A stretch of 64,000 nucleotides of DNA from SAR86 cluster bacterium SAR86E (GTDB lineage: Bacteria > Pseudomonadota > Gammaproteobacteria > Magnimaribacterales > D2472). The DNA is taken from the NCBI GenBank assembly GCA_000307935.1, contig AMWX01000008.1:166811-230810 (forward strand), in the 5' to 3' direction. The position numbers and the translations under genes were made by a program. Each line of letters opens with the position of its first letter. Within the stretch, counting starts at the first letter, position 1. Below the pieces are notes generated by a model. It saw only the letters and a list, made by a program, of their open reading frames with translations. It was not told the origin of the DNA and did not search any database. This document shows positions 1 to 9,574 of this stretch, piece by piece.

Positions 1-471
1 ATTCAGCGATCTAATGCAATGGTAATTTTTATTAACCAAATTAGAATGAAAATTGGTGTGATGTTTGGAAATCCTGAAACTACTACAGGCGGAAATGCTC
101 TTAAATTTTATTCATCCGTTCGTTTAGATATTCGCAGGATTGGTGCTGTAAAAGAGGGCGAGGAGGTTGTTGGTAACGAAACTAGAGTGAAGGTTGTTAA
201 GAATAAAGTTTCCCCTCCGTTTAAACAGGCTGAATTTCAAATCATGTATGGTGAAGGTATTAATACAGAAGGTGAAATTCTAGAGTTAGGTCAAAAATTA
301 GAATTAGTTGAAAAATCTGGATCTTGGTATAGTCACAATGGAGAGAAAATTGGCCAAGGCAAGGTAAATGCAAGTAAATTCTTAAGAGAAAATACTAAGA
401 TTAGAGATACCTTAGTTAAAGAAATAAGAAATGCATATATTCCTTCTGCCAAGAAAGCAGCTAAGAAATAA
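1..471 (+). CDS. recA: RecA recombinase, 3' part (5' end outside window)
   Basis: RecA forms ATP-dependent filaments on single-stranded DNA, catalyses strand exchange and triggers LexA cleavage. The reading frame is open from base 1, so the N-terminus with the Walker A motif lies upstream. What remains holds the conserved [19 protein letters not shown] core (DNA-binding loop 2 region), the [15 protein letters not shown] stretch and the C-terminal domain. The end is lysine-rich (SAKKAAKK) instead of the acidic tail seen in E. coli RecA. The next gene, a thiolase, starts 63 bases downstream. Family identity is certain; only completeness is limited. Confidence 0.97.
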   Translation: MQRSNAMVIFINQIRMKIGVMFGNPETTTGGNALKFYSSVRLDIRRIGAVKEGEEVVGNETRVKVVKNKVSPPFKQAEFQIMYGEGINTEGEILELGQKLELVEKSGSWYSHNGEKIGQGKVNASKFLRENTKIRDTLVKEIRNAYIPSAKKAAKK

Positions 472-534
472 TTCGTTTTAAACTTGTTATGCAGTCTTAA
501 AATTGATTAAGATACTCTCAAGTAGGAGAGAAAA

Positions 535-1713
535 ATGTCAAACAATGCATATATAGTTTCAGCTGTTCGTACTGCTGGTGGAAAAAAGAATGGAAGTTTA
601 AGCCAATGGCATCCAGCCGATCTTGGTGCAAAAGTATTAGATGAGCTCGTTCATCAGTCTGGTATTGACCCTGCCTTAATAGATGATGTTATTTTTGGTT
701 GTGTAGATCAGGTTGGAGCTCAGTCAGGAAATGTTGCAAGAAATGCAATTTTAGCATCCAGCCTTCCAGAGTCTGTTCCGGGAACCTCAGTAGATCGTCA
801 ATGTGGATCATCTCAGCAAGCAATTCATTTTGCTATTCAGGCAGTTATGTCTGGTACTCAAGATGTCGTAATAGGTGGAGGGGTAGAAGTAATGTCAATG
901 GTGCCAATTGGGGCCAGCATTAAGGATGGTTTTGATGCGGGTCACGGACTTCCCTTTGATTCTGATGGAATGAAAGAAAGATATCCTGGCATATTTTTTT
1001 CACAATTCACAGGTGCTGAGCTCATGGCTGAAAAATGGAACTTATCCAGAGAAGATTTAGACAAGTTTGCACTTAGCAGTCATCAAAAAGCTTCTGCAGC
1101 TGTAGAAGGCAAATACTTTGATAGAGAAATTCTTCCTGTTCAAGCTAAAAATGCAGAAGGAAAAACTGATATGCTATTTAATGACGAGGGTATAAGATAT
1201 GATGCAAGTCTTGATGCTCTTTCAGGTTTAAATCCAGTGACTGAGGGCGGAGTCATTACTGCCGGTAATGCAAGCCAGATAACAGATGGTGCTGCAGCAC
1301 TTATGATATGCAATGATGAAGGGCTCAAAAAGGTAAAAGCAGATCCAAGAGCAAGGATTGTTGGTATTAGTGTTGTTGGGGATGATCCAATCATGATGCT
1401 TGGTGGTCCAATACCGGCCTCTCATAAAGTTTTAAAAGCTACTAATCTCAATATTAATAATATTGATCTTTATGAAGTAAATGAGGCTTTTGCTCCTGTT
1501 CCATTGTCATGGGCAATTGAGCTTAAGGCAGATCTAACAAAATTAAATGTTAACGGAGGCGCCATGGCACTTGGCCATCCATTAGGTGCTACTGGAGCCA
1601 AGCTTATGACTACATTGCTTCACGAACTTGAAAGAACCAATGGTAAATACGGGCTTCAAGCTATTTGTGAGGGTGGAGGAACAGCAAACGCAACAATTAT
1701 TGAGAGACTTTAG
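535..1713 (+). CDS. Acetyl-CoA acetyltransferase (thiolase family)
   Basis: A 392-residue thiolase, the usual family length. Thiolases condense or cleave acyl-CoAs in fatty-acid, ketone-body or polyhydroxyalkanoate metabolism. The catalytic triad is visible: Cys90 in DRQCGSS (acyl-enzyme nucleophile), His348 in GGAMALGHPLGATG and Cys378 in CEGGGTANA. NEAFA is also present. A good ribosome-binding site (aggagag) precedes the ATG. It ends at the base before the convergent proS stop, so the two genes meet tail to tail with no gap. The direction (biosynthetic or degradative) cannot be told from sequence alone; no hydratase or dehydrogenase partner is adjacent. Confidence 0.93.
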   Translation: MSNNAYIVSAVRTAGGKKNGSLSQWHPADLGAKVLDELVHQSGIDPALIDDVIFGCVDQVGAQSGNVARNAILASSLPESVPGTSVDRQCGSSQQAIHFAIQAVMSGTQDVVIGGGVEVMSMVPIGASIKDGFDAGHGLPFDSDGMKERYPGIFFSQFTGAELMAEKWNLSREDLDKFALSSHQKASAAVEGKYFDREILPVQAKNAEGKTDMLFNDEGIRYDASLDALSGLNPVTEGGVITAGNASQITDGAAALMICNDEGLKKVKADPRARIVGISVVGDDPIMMLGGPIPASHKVLKATNLNINNIDLYEVNEAFAPVPLSWAIELKADLTKLNVNGGAMALGHPLGATGAKLMTTLLHELERTNGKYGLQAICEGGGTANATIIERL

Positions 1714-2994
1714 TTATTTGTTCTTAAAGTGTTCAAAGATTGTTTTTATATCTTCTAATGTTCCAATAGAGCTTTGACCATCTCGGTGTTTAAGCTCTAT
1801 TTCTTTTTTTTCAATATAATTCTTACCAATAATTACATTCATTGGGATCCCGATCAGTTCAGCATCTTTCATTTTAGTTCCGTATCCATCTTTTCTGTCA
1901 TCAAGAATTACCTCATATCCCATTGATAAAAAATCTTCATATAAACTCAAAGCAGCTTTTGTAATTTTTTCATCCTTATCAAATCCAATGGCAACAATAT
2001 TAACTTCATACGGAGCAATCGATTCAGGCCAAATGATTCCATTTTTATCATTATTTTGTTCTATTGCAGCGGCAACAAGTCTGGAAACCCCAATACCATA
2101 ACAACCCATTAATAGGTTTTCTTTTTTGCCCTCATGATTCAAAACATTGGAACCCATCGCATCAGAATAAACTCTCCCAAGTTGAAAGATATGACCTACC
2201 TCAATTCCTTTTTTAATCTGAATAACTCCTTTACCATCTGGAGATGGTTTCCCTTCAAGCGAATTTAAATCCTCTCCTTTCTTAAGCAAAAGTTCAGTAT
2301 TAATAGCAAATTCTGACCCATTACTTACAGCAATAGTATCTTCTCCATTTTCAGCTAGCACATGGAATTCTTCTGACGCGTCCCCCCCAATAGCTCCTGA
2401 GTCCGCTTTAACAATCTTAAATTCAAGACCTACTCTACTAATAATATTTTTATATGTGTCCCTCATTTTCATATAAGATTTTTGAAGTGACTCTTCGTTT
2501 AGATCAAAACTATAGGAGTCTTTCATTAAGAACTCTCTTCCTCTCATGACCCCATACCTTGGCCTAACTTCATCTCTAAATTTAGTTTGAATTTGATATA
2601 GATTTAGAGGAAGCTCCTTATAACTTTTTACATTGTTCCTTATTAAATCTGTTATGACCTCTTCGTGCGTTGGTCCAAGACAAAAATCTCTTTCATGTCT
2701 GTCTTGAATTCTTAGTAACTCTGGACCCATTTTTTTCCATCTTTTAGTCTCTTCCCATAATTCTTTTGGCTGAACCATGGGCATCAAAACTTCTTGCGCT
2801 CCAGATGCATTCATTTCTTCTCTTACTATATTTTCTACCTTCCTTAAAACCCTAAGCCCAAGAGGGAGCCATGTATATATTCCTGAAGCAACTTTCCTTA
2901 TCATCCCAGCTCTTAGCATAAGTTGATGACTAATAACCTCAGCATCTTGGGGCGTATCTTTTAAAGTGGGTAAAAAAATCTTAGACCAAAACAT
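1714..2994 (-). CDS. proS: Prolyl-tRNA synthetase, short form without editing insertion
   Basis: Charges tRNA-Pro with proline; class II synthetase acting in the cytoplasm. Motif 2 region ([18 protein letters not shown]), the [12 protein letters not shown] stretch, motif 3 ([13 protein letters not shown]) and the C-terminal anticodon-binding domain are all present. At 426 residues it is about 150 shorter than E. coli ProRS (572). Between [10 protein letters not shown] (near residue 228) and [11 protein letters not shown] only about 30 residues occur where the E. coli-type enzyme carries the roughly 180-residue INS domain that hydrolyses Ala-tRNA-Pro. This is the architecture usual in Alphaproteobacteria. 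The rest of the gene is intact, so this is a family variant and not a deletion artefact. Confidence 0.96.
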   Translation of the reverse strand: MFWSKIFLPTLKDTPQDAEVISHQLMLRAGMIRKVASGIYTWLPLGLRVLRKVENIVREEMNASGAQEVLMPMVQPKELWEETKRWKKMGPELLRIQDRHERDFCLGPTHEEVITDLIRNNVKSYKELPLNLYQIQTKFRDEVRPRYGVMRGREFLMKDSYSFDLNEESLQKSYMKMRDTYKNIISRVGLEFKIVKADSGAIGGDASEEFHVLAENGEDTIAVSNGSEFAINTELLLKKGEDLNSLEGKPSPDGKGVIQIKKGIEVGHIFQLGRVYSDAMGSNVLNHEGKKENLLMGCYGIGVSRLVAAAIEQNNDKNGIIWPESIAPYEVNIVAIGFDKDEKITKAALSLYEDFLSMGYEVILDDRKDGYGTKMKDAELIGIPMNVIIGKNYIEKKEIELKHRDGQSSIGTLEDIKTIFEHFKNK

Positions 2995-3048
2995 TTTTTA
3001 TATTTGAATTTTCATTTAGTTTATAATTCTATATTTTTTTAGAGACTT

Positions 3049-3333
3049 ATGCCGATTTATGAATATAAATGCTCAAAATGTGGGCATCAATTTGAGATAA
3101 TTCAGAGATTTTCAGATAATCCAATTGAAACTTGTCCTGAATGTGATGAAAACTCAGTTAAAAAACTTGTGTCTGCTCCATCATTCAGACTTAAAGGTGG
3201 AGGTTGGTACGAAACTGATTTTAAAACTGGGTCTAAAAAGAATATAGTAGACTCCAAGGATGAAAAAATAAAACAATCAAAAGATAAAACTAAAACTACT
3301 GAAAAATCAAAAAATACAAGCTCTGATACCTAA
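3049..3333 (+). CDS. FmdB-family zinc ribbon protein
   Basis: A 94-residue protein starting MPIYEYKCSKCGHQFE, with two CxxC knuckles (C8/C11 and, after about 20 residues, CPEC) that should bind one zinc ion. This is the FmdB/CxxC_CXXC_SSSS family of putative regulators. The last 30 residues are lysine/serine-rich and probably disordered. It lies 22 bases before aspS, and fmdB-aspS is a common pairing in Gammaproteobacteria, so co-transcription is likely. The biochemical role of the family is not established. Confidence 0.88.
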   Translation: MPIYEYKCSKCGHQFEIIQRFSDNPIETCPECDENSVKKLVSAPSFRLKGGGWYETDFKTGSKKNIVDSKDEKIKQSKDKTKTTEKSKNTSSDT

Positions 3334-3355
3334 TATTTTAAAAGAGAGATAAAAC

Positions 3356-4765
3356 ATGCGTTCACATTATTGCGGGGACATTAATAATTCAAATATAGCT
3401 AGCGAAGTTGAAATTTCTGGCTGGGTTCATAAAAGAAGAGATCATGGCGGTGTAATTTTCTTAGATATCCGTGATTTACACGGGATAGTTCAGGTTGTTT
3501 TTAACCCTGATATTAAAGAGGTTTTTGACTTAGCTGATTCATGCAGAAGTGAGTATGTTGTTAATGTAAAAGGCTTGGTTCGTAAAAGAATTGAAGGTGC
3601 TATAAACCCAAAAATGGCTACTGGTGAAATTGAAATCGAAGCCAAAGAAATTAAAATTTTTAGTGAAGCTGTTACACCTCAGTTTCCTTTGGATGACTAT
3701 CAAGAGGTTAGTGAAGATGTAAGATTAAAGCATAGATTTATCGATCTCAGGCGACCTGATGTTAGTCAAAAACTTGTTAAAAGATCTAAAATAAATTCAA
3801 AAATAAGGTCAATTCTTGAGAAAAATAACTTCCATGAGATTGAAACTCCAATTTTAACAAGAGCAACTCCAGAGGGAGCAAGGGATTACTTGGTACCTAG
3901 CAGAGTTCATCCAGGTGAGTTCTTTGCTCTCCCACAATCACCTCAACTTTTTAAGCAACTATTAATGATAGGAGGTTTAGACAAATATTATCAAATAGCT
4001 AAGTGTTTTAGGGATGAGGATTTACGTGCAGATCGTCAGCCAGAGTTTACACAGGTAGATATCGAGGCTTCATTTGTAACGACTGAGGATATCATTAGGC
4101 TTGGAGAGGATATGATTCTTTCTTTGTTAAGCAATTTTACTGACTATAAAAAAACGACAGTTCCTAGAATTACATACAAAGAATCTATTAAAAAATATGG
4201 CTGTGATAAACCTGATCTAAGAATCCCATTAGAGTTACAAGATATATCTGAGTTGGTAAAAAATGAGGATTTTAAAGTATTCTCTGGGCCTGCAAATGAT
4301 AAGGAATCCAGGGTTGTTGCATTAAAAGTACCTGGAGCCGCATCTATGACAAGGAAAAAAATAGATGCATATACTGATTATGTAGCGAAGCTTGGTGCAA
4401 AGGGTCTCGCATATATCAAAGTAGTTGAACTGAACAAAGAGAACGGATTGCAATCACCAATATTGAAATTTTTTCAAAAAGAAACAATTGATTCAATTAT
4501 TGCATCCTTAGATGTATCCAATGATGACATGATTTTTTTTGGCGCCGGAAAGGAAAATATTGTTAATCTTTCTATGAGCTCTCTTATTAAAAGGCTAGGT
4601 GAAGATCTTGGTCTGATAAATGCATCTTGGGCGCCATGTTGGATTATTGATTTTCCTATGTTTGAGAGGAACAAGGAAAATAACCTTACATCGTTACATC
4701 ATCCCTTTACATTACCCGCAGTATCAGTAGATGAACTAAAAGCTGATCCAGATAAAACCTTAAGC
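3356..4765 (+). CDS. aspS: Aspartyl-tRNA synthetase, 3' end missing at a junction
   Basis: Charges tRNA-Asp (class II synthetase). The N-terminal OB-fold anticodon-binding domain (SGWVHKRRDHGGVIFLDIRD), motif 1 region, motif 2 (FRDEDLRADRQPEFTQ) and part of the GAD insertion are clear. Homology runs to HHPFTLPAVSVDELKADPDKTLS, then the frame hits DRH and a stop. About 120 residues are missing, including class II motif 3 (GxGxGxDR) needed for ATP binding. As it stands the product would be dead, and the gene is essential. The sequence after about 4765 belongs to an oppositely oriented TonB receptor gene, so I read this as a chimeric or rearranged junction and not a natural gene end. Confidence 0.95.
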
Positions 4766-4766
4766 G
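4755..4766. other. Inverted junction between aspS and a TonB-receptor gene
   Basis: Both the rightward aspS frame and the leftward receptor frame can be read with family-like residues through the same 11 or so bases (aaaaccttaagc): KTLS on the plus strand and GRLRF on the minus strand. Each then degenerates on the far side. Two gene bodies joined head-on through a short shared sequence are the mark of an inverted chimera (multiple-displacement amplification or assembly) or of a microhomology-mediated inversion. Confidence 0.8.
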
Positions 4767-6872
4767 ACCGTCACTGAGAACTGTTTTCCAACCAAATTCA
4801 TAATTGGTCACTTCATCTGATTCAGTAATAGGTGGAACGGTATATTTTCCATCAGGCGTAGAATCACCACCAGGTCGATTCAAAAGTCCGGGTCTAAAAC
4901 CCTCTGACCAAGTGAGGTAGTACATAATGTCTTCAGATGGATTCCAAGAGTAAGTAATTTTTCCAATCACCCCATCAGTCTCAGCTTTATCAGGATAATC
5001 CATTGCATCTAATGCAGGATTACCTGAACTGCCTCCAGGCCCATTGTATTTATTGGAAAGGTTAGTTCCAAATCTTTGGCGATCATTATGAGCAGCTAAT
5101 CCAGGCACAAATCCAGTAGAAAATGAGGAGTTGGCACTTCCTTCCAAGTCCACTTCAATATCGTACCAACGTGCGCCAACCGTCAGCTCAGATGTTTCTG
5201 ATACATCGACACTTAGCTCACCGAAAACACCTTGTTGCTTATCAGTCCTTCTTACATCATTAACAAACATGACAGGGGGAGCATACGGTCCCCTACCTGA
5301 ATGCCAGCCAGCACCAGCATTTGAGCTGCTTCCAGTTAGCGGAACACCTGTGACTGAGGTATCTGTAAGCGCATAATTAAGCCCATAGCCTATATCACTT
5401 ACAAGCGCGCCTGGATAAGTAAACATATTGTGCTCTGTTAACTCAAGATCACTAAAAAATACTCCGGCAGTAAGACTCATGGTGTCATTGATTGGAGCAT
5501 TAACTCTGAGTTCATGGGTTTGAACTTCAGATTCAACTATTGAATCTACATACATATCTGGCGCTCCACAATCACCATATGGAAGACCTGTATATGGAGC
5601 GGGAACTTTAGCTGGGTCACTGTTTGCATATGTGACGTAATAATCACAAATGTAGTATGGGAGATACTGACCCACAAAAAGATAGTCAGTATAGTCAATT
5701 CTTTGATCAGAGCGTCTGTCAGTATAAGCACCAGCATAGACAACCTCCAAATCACCGATTGATCCTTCTAAGGTTAAGCTTAAATTATCAAATTCATCAG
5801 CAATGCTGTCATCATGATATCTCTTTACTTCTAGATCTCCCAGGGTTGGATCTGCAAAAAAGACCCCATCAGATTCGATGGTTTGATTGGCAACGCTAAC
5901 TAAAGCATCCCAATTATCATTCAGCTCAGTTTTAATGCTTGCTCTGAAGCCATGATAAGTTGATGTGTTGACATCATCTTCAACAATTGCATTTGCACTT
6001 TGTCTGGTCACACCTGTTAAATCAGCATTTGCTCTCCAACCATCTCTTGAAGAAGCAACAGGTAAGCCATTGGATCTTACAGTACCAGCTGGTCTCCAAG
6101 CTGCAGATTGACTGACATCTACCGACCCAGCAACCTGATCAATGTATCCGCCCCTTTCATCACGATATGCAACAAATCTTAAAGCCGAAGAATCACTCAA
6201 AGGTACATTAGACATGTATTCAACCTTAGAGCCTACATCACCGTCAGGCATGTATCTTCTTTCAATTTCTAAACTGCTAGCTGATTCACCAATAACAGGT
6301 TTATTTGTAATCAGCCTAACAACACCAGCTTGTGAGCTTGCACCAAATAAAGTTCCTTGAGGTCCTGACAATACCTCAATACGAGAAACATCTGCAGCAT
6401 AAACATCAAGATTTCTGCCCGGATAAGCAAGCGGTTGCTCATCTAAATAAAAAGATACGTTTGGAGCCAAACCCCCAACACCGGCAGTTGTTAAATTTGG
6501 GGTAGTTGATGCTAAACCTCTTATATAAATGGTACTTTGACCAGGCCCCGATCCACCTGCTGTGACACCAGGTAACTGTAAAAGATAGTCCTCAAAAACA
6601 TTGATTCCTTTCTCTTCAAGAGTTTCTTCCCTCAATGCAGAGACAGAAAGTGGAACATCTTGCAGGCTTTCAGTTCGCTTTCGAGCTGTCACCACCACCT
6701 CTTCAACCGTCGCTTGAGTTTGCGCAGCTATATATCCACTGAATGCAGAGGCATTAACAATTGCCATCGCAGACAAAGATGGAATTATCTTCTGAGTAAT
6801 TTTGTTAACAGTAGCCTTGCTAAAGATATTTTTTATTTTATTTAAATAGTTACTTTTCATAGTATTCAGCAT
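4755..6872 (-). CDS. TonB-dependent outer-membrane receptor, C-terminus missing
   Basis: Outer-membrane beta-barrel that imports large or scarce substrates with energy from TonB-ExbBD. The first 50 residues hold a basic stretch and a hydrophobic segment consistent with a long signal peptide. Next come a TonB-box-like EEVVVTARKR, the plug domain (LQDVPLSVSAL, YIRGLAST, RIEVLSGPQGTLFGASSQAG) and barrel strands up to YEFGWKTVLSDGRLRF. About 700 residues are recognisable; the final strands and terminal aromatic residue are absent because the frame runs into antisense aspS sequence, which only by chance supplies a further open stretch to 4707. Substrate unknown. Plug style matches the large receptor families of marine gammaproteobacteria. 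The divergent neighbour is a BCCT transporter. Confidence 0.9.
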
Positions 6873-7038
6873 GATATTCCCCCAAGGGATTAAATAGATT
6901 TAGAGTTGATTAATGGACTGGAAGCGGTTATGAATCCTGCTTCTTTGATTTGATTTGCTTAAGCCGTAACTTAAGTTTTTTAAAAACATACTAAGACCAT
7001 AACAAATGAAATCAATGTTTTTAACTAAATATGAAAAA

Positions 7039-7077
7039 AACAGCATTTATTTTCAATTTAAAGCATTTAATGCTGTT
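7039..7077. promoter_or_regulatory. Inverted repeat in the receptor/BCCT divergent intergenic region
   Basis: Arms aacagcatt (7039-7047) and aatgctgtt (7069-7077) are perfect reverse complements separated by 21 bases. The inner half also forms agcat-tta-atgct. It sits 22 bases before the BCCT start and about 170 bases from the receptor start. It could be an operator for a shared regulator or an RNA hairpin. The rest of 6873-7098 is AT-rich with no confident promoter call. Confidence 0.3.
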
Positions 7078-7098
7078 CTTGAGTAGACTGACTTCGCA

Positions 7099-8601
7099 AT
7101 GTTTAAAAATATAGCGCCCAAACGCTTTCTATTTTCAATCCTAGTCATTACTTCGTTTATTGGAATTACGCTTGCCAATCTAAATCAAGCTGATAGCTTA
7201 TTTGCAAATCTCCAGAAAGAAATTTCTGACAACCTTGGCTGGTTGATTATTTTAGCAGCAAATGCAATTTTGATATTTGTAATATTTCTGGCATTTAGCA
7301 AACATAAAAATGTGATTCTGGGAGGAGCGGATGCAAGACCTGAGTTTTCAAATATTAACTGGATCGCTATGTTGTTTAGCGCTGGATTAGGTATAGGCCT
7401 TCTGTTCTATGGTGTTGCAGAGCCCATTTTACATTTAAGTTCTGATGTAATACATCCAGTTGATGCTGAGTTTGCAGATCGAGCCAATCTTGCCATGAAC
7501 TTTACATACCTGCACTGGGGCTTTCATGGTTGGTCAATATACGCCGTGGTTGGACTTTGTTTTGCATACTTTACGTTTAATAAAAATAAACCTTTTAGAA
7601 TAAGCTCATTTTTTTCTGGCAGCCTCACCGATCGAGTTTGGGGTCGAGTCTCTCTTGATGTGATTGCAATCATAGCGACCATTTTTGGAATAGCGACCTC
7701 GCTTGGTCTTGGAGCTAACCAAATTAACTCAGGTCTTGGATACATGGGTGTTCTCGATGAAAGCTTTAGCAGCACAGTAGGCATTATTATTTTTATTACA
7801 ATCCTTGGATTGATCAGCGTGGTGCTTGGTCTCAAGACTGGAATTAAAAGATTGTCTCAAATCAACATGATTTTATGCTCATTGTTTCTTTTATTTATCT
7901 TTTTTGCTGGGCCGTCTGCCTACATTCTTGATGGCATTATTCAAAATATTGGTTCGTATCTTCAGAAGATCTTAATTCTATCCTCGAGCACTCAGGGATA
8001 TGCTGATTCGGCATGGCAAAATAGCTGGACTCTTTTTTATTATTCATGGTGGTTTGCCTGGTCTCCATTTGTTGGACTATTTATCGCGCGAATTTCATAC
8101 GGTAGATCGATTCAAGAATTTTTATTAGGAGTGGTACTTGTGCCCTCTATATTGGTATTCATTTGGATGGGCGTTTTTGGTAATGCTGCTTTAAATCAGG
8201 AGTTTCTGGAGCCAGGCTCGCTCAGCACAGCAATTAACAATGATATTACGATCTCTTTGTTCGTATTTCTTGAACAATTCCCATATGCACCTGTGTTAAT
8301 GGGTTTATCAATATTAATTATATTAACTTTTTTTGTAACTTCTTCAGATTCAGGTGCATTGGTTACATCAATGCTAACTGCCGCAAACAATGAAAGCGCG
8401 CAAGAAGAACCGCCGATGACGCTGAGGGTAATATGGGCTCTATCTTTGGGTGTTATAGCAATTGTACTTTTAGCGGGAGGAGGGCTGAGTGCACTTCAAA
8501 CCTCAGTGATTGTCACTGGCGCTCCTTTTGCAATTCTAATTTTCTTTGCTTGCAAAAATTTATTAAACAATCTTAATGAACAATCTAACTCATTAGATTG
8601 A
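7099..8601 (+). CDS. BCCT-family transporter (betaine/choline/carnitine type)
   Basis: A 500-residue inner-membrane protein with about 12 hydrophobic segments. The family signatures are AGLGIGLLFYGVAEP (TM3 glycine-rich stretch) and FYYSWWFAWSPFVGLFIARIS (TM8 aromatic substrate box). The Gly-x-Gly-x-Gly pattern is that of sodium-coupled BetP-like members, not the CaiT exchanger, so uptake of a compatible solute or methylated amine with sodium is the likely role. It lacks the long cytoplasmic C-terminal osmosensing tail of BetP. It diverges from the TonB receptor, but a shared substrate is only a guess. Confidence 0.92.
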   Translation: MFKNIAPKRFLFSILVITSFIGITLANLNQADSLFANLQKEISDNLGWLIILAANAILIFVIFLAFSKHKNVILGGADARPEFSNINWIAMLFSAGLGIGLLFYGVAEPILHLSSDVIHPVDAEFADRANLAMNFTYLHWGFHGWSIYAVVGLCFAYFTFNKNKPFRISSFFSGSLTDRVWGRVSLDVIAIIATIFGIATSLGLGANQINSGLGYMGVLDESFSSTVGIIIFITILGLISVVLGLKTGIKRLSQINMILCSLFLLFIFFAGPSAYILDGIIQNIGSYLQKILILSSSTQGYADSAWQNSWTLFYYSWWFAWSPFVGLFIARISYGRSIQEFLLGVVLVPSILVFIWMGVFGNAALNQEFLEPGSLSTAINNDITISLFVFLEQFPYAPVLMGLSILIILTFFVTSSDSGALVTSMLTAANNESAQEEPPMTLRVIWALSLGVIAIVLLAGGGLSALQTSVIVTGAPFAILIFFACKNLLNNLNEQSNSLD

Positions 8602-8604
8602 CTG

Positions 8605-8856
8605 CTAATCTGAAGATTGTTCCATTGACACAAGATAAATAACCCCAAATAAAAAAGTCATGGTGAATGCTTTTATGGGTGCATCGGATGAACTTAATAT
8701 TCTCTTGCGGAGAAGAATACACTCAACCAAATGTGAAATTAATAAGAGCCAAAAAATAAAAGTTGAGAAATAAAAAAGAAATCCTTTAAAGGGTTGGAAA
8801 AAATTAATGATGCCCATAGACCATAAAACCAGTGGAATAAGATAACGAACTTTCAT
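8605..8856 (-). CDS. Small membrane protein, DUF1145-like
   Basis: 83 residues with three hydrophobic segments (about 5-17, 26-48, 65-78). The pattern of a short N-terminal helix, a proline near PFKGFLF, a central helix with HLVEC, and a C-terminal FLFGVIYL resembles the DUF1145 (YhhL) family from memory. Function unknown. It converges on the BCCT gene with three bases between stops. Confidence 0.55.
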   Translation of the reverse strand: MKVRYLIPLVLWSMGIINFFQPFKGFLFYFSTFIFWLLLISHLVECILLRKRILSSSDAPIKAFTMTFLFGVIYLVSMEQSSD

Positions 8857-9240
8857 AAATACATATTAAAGAATCTTGATGATCGTGACTATCAATAAAA
8901 ATCAATAACATATTCTGAATCAGTCCTAGCCTGGAGATATCCTTTGTTTATTTAAAATTTTAATCTGCTAATTGGCATCAAAATTGCAACTACCGATATT
9001 GTAAATTTTTGGGATTAGTAATGTTAGATTATATTAATAAGTTAATTGTTTTTTGCTCTGATTATCCTTCATGGTCAGTGGCTTTCTTTGTCTGCGGTTT
9101 TATAATGGGCGAAGTATATTTCTAGAATCTTTAATTCTTGATAGAACATTTAGATAAATTCACTGTCTGGAAGATTGTGAGTAAAGTTGATGAATTACTT
9201 AAACTTTTAAGTGTCATATACTTTTACATAACTAGGAGGT
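8857..9240. other. Intergenic stretch with one candidate micro-gene
   Basis: About 380 AT-rich bases between a leftward and a rightward gene. Apart from the 34-codon candidate at 9021-9125 and the strong ribosome-binding site aggaggt at 9234-9240 belonging to the next gene, I see no RNA gene, repeat or clear terminator. Confidence 0.5.
9021..9125 (+). CDS. Candidate 34-residue membrane micro-protein
   Basis: The frame reads MLDYINKLIVFCSDYPSW followed by a hydrophobic stretch (VAFFVCGFIMG) and ends EVYF-stop. A GGGA lies about 6 bases before the ATG, a weak ribosome-binding site. The composition (short amphipathic start, one transmembrane helix) is typical of real bacterial micro-proteins, but 34 codons can occur by chance and I recognise no family. 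Confidence 0.3.
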   Translation: MLDYINKLIVFCSDYPSWSVAFFVCGFIMGEVYF

Positions 9241-9243
9241 TTG

Positions 9244-9429
9244 ATGAAAGACTTAGAATTTATAAACGACCATAGAAAAAAACGAATATCTAAAGATTTA
9301 AATAAACAATTGCAAAAGCATACAGACCTTATTGCAATCAACTCAGAATTAATCCAATTATCTGGAACTAGCAGTCAAAAGATACAATTAACTGAATTAT
9401 TAAGAAAAATAAATAATCTCTATTTATAA
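9244..9429 (+). CDS. Hypothetical 61-residue helical protein
   Basis: Unrecognised. It follows a textbook ribosome-binding site (aggaggt, 9234-9240). The ATG at 9244 is preferred over the in-frame TTG at 9241, although both are close to the site. The sequence is charged, glutamine- and lysine-rich, with no cysteine or tryptophan, and predicted by eye to be mainly helical (KQLQKHTDLIAINSELIQL). There is no signal peptide or membrane segment. The next gene is a secreted ceramidase-like enzyme 145 bases on, with no evident link. Confidence 0.55.
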   Translation: MKDLEFINDHRKKRISKDLNKQLQKHTDLIAINSELIQLSGTSSQKIQLTELLRKINNLYL

Positions 9430-9574
9430 AAAGTTTTTTTAAAATAAATTGAGTTTTAGATAAATTTGAATGCCATAGAAAAATATAAAAGAATTTTATA
9501 TTTCTTTGCACTCCCCTTAGGTGACTTTATAAAACACGAAGTGTGACTACTGCATTTATTGTATATTTATATTT

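Noticed and set aside
4707..4754. The last residues of the TonB receptor frame (YLDQLLVHLLILRVM)
   Set aside because: They are encoded by antisense aspS sequence beyond the junction and have no barrel-strand character, so they are excluded from the receptor.
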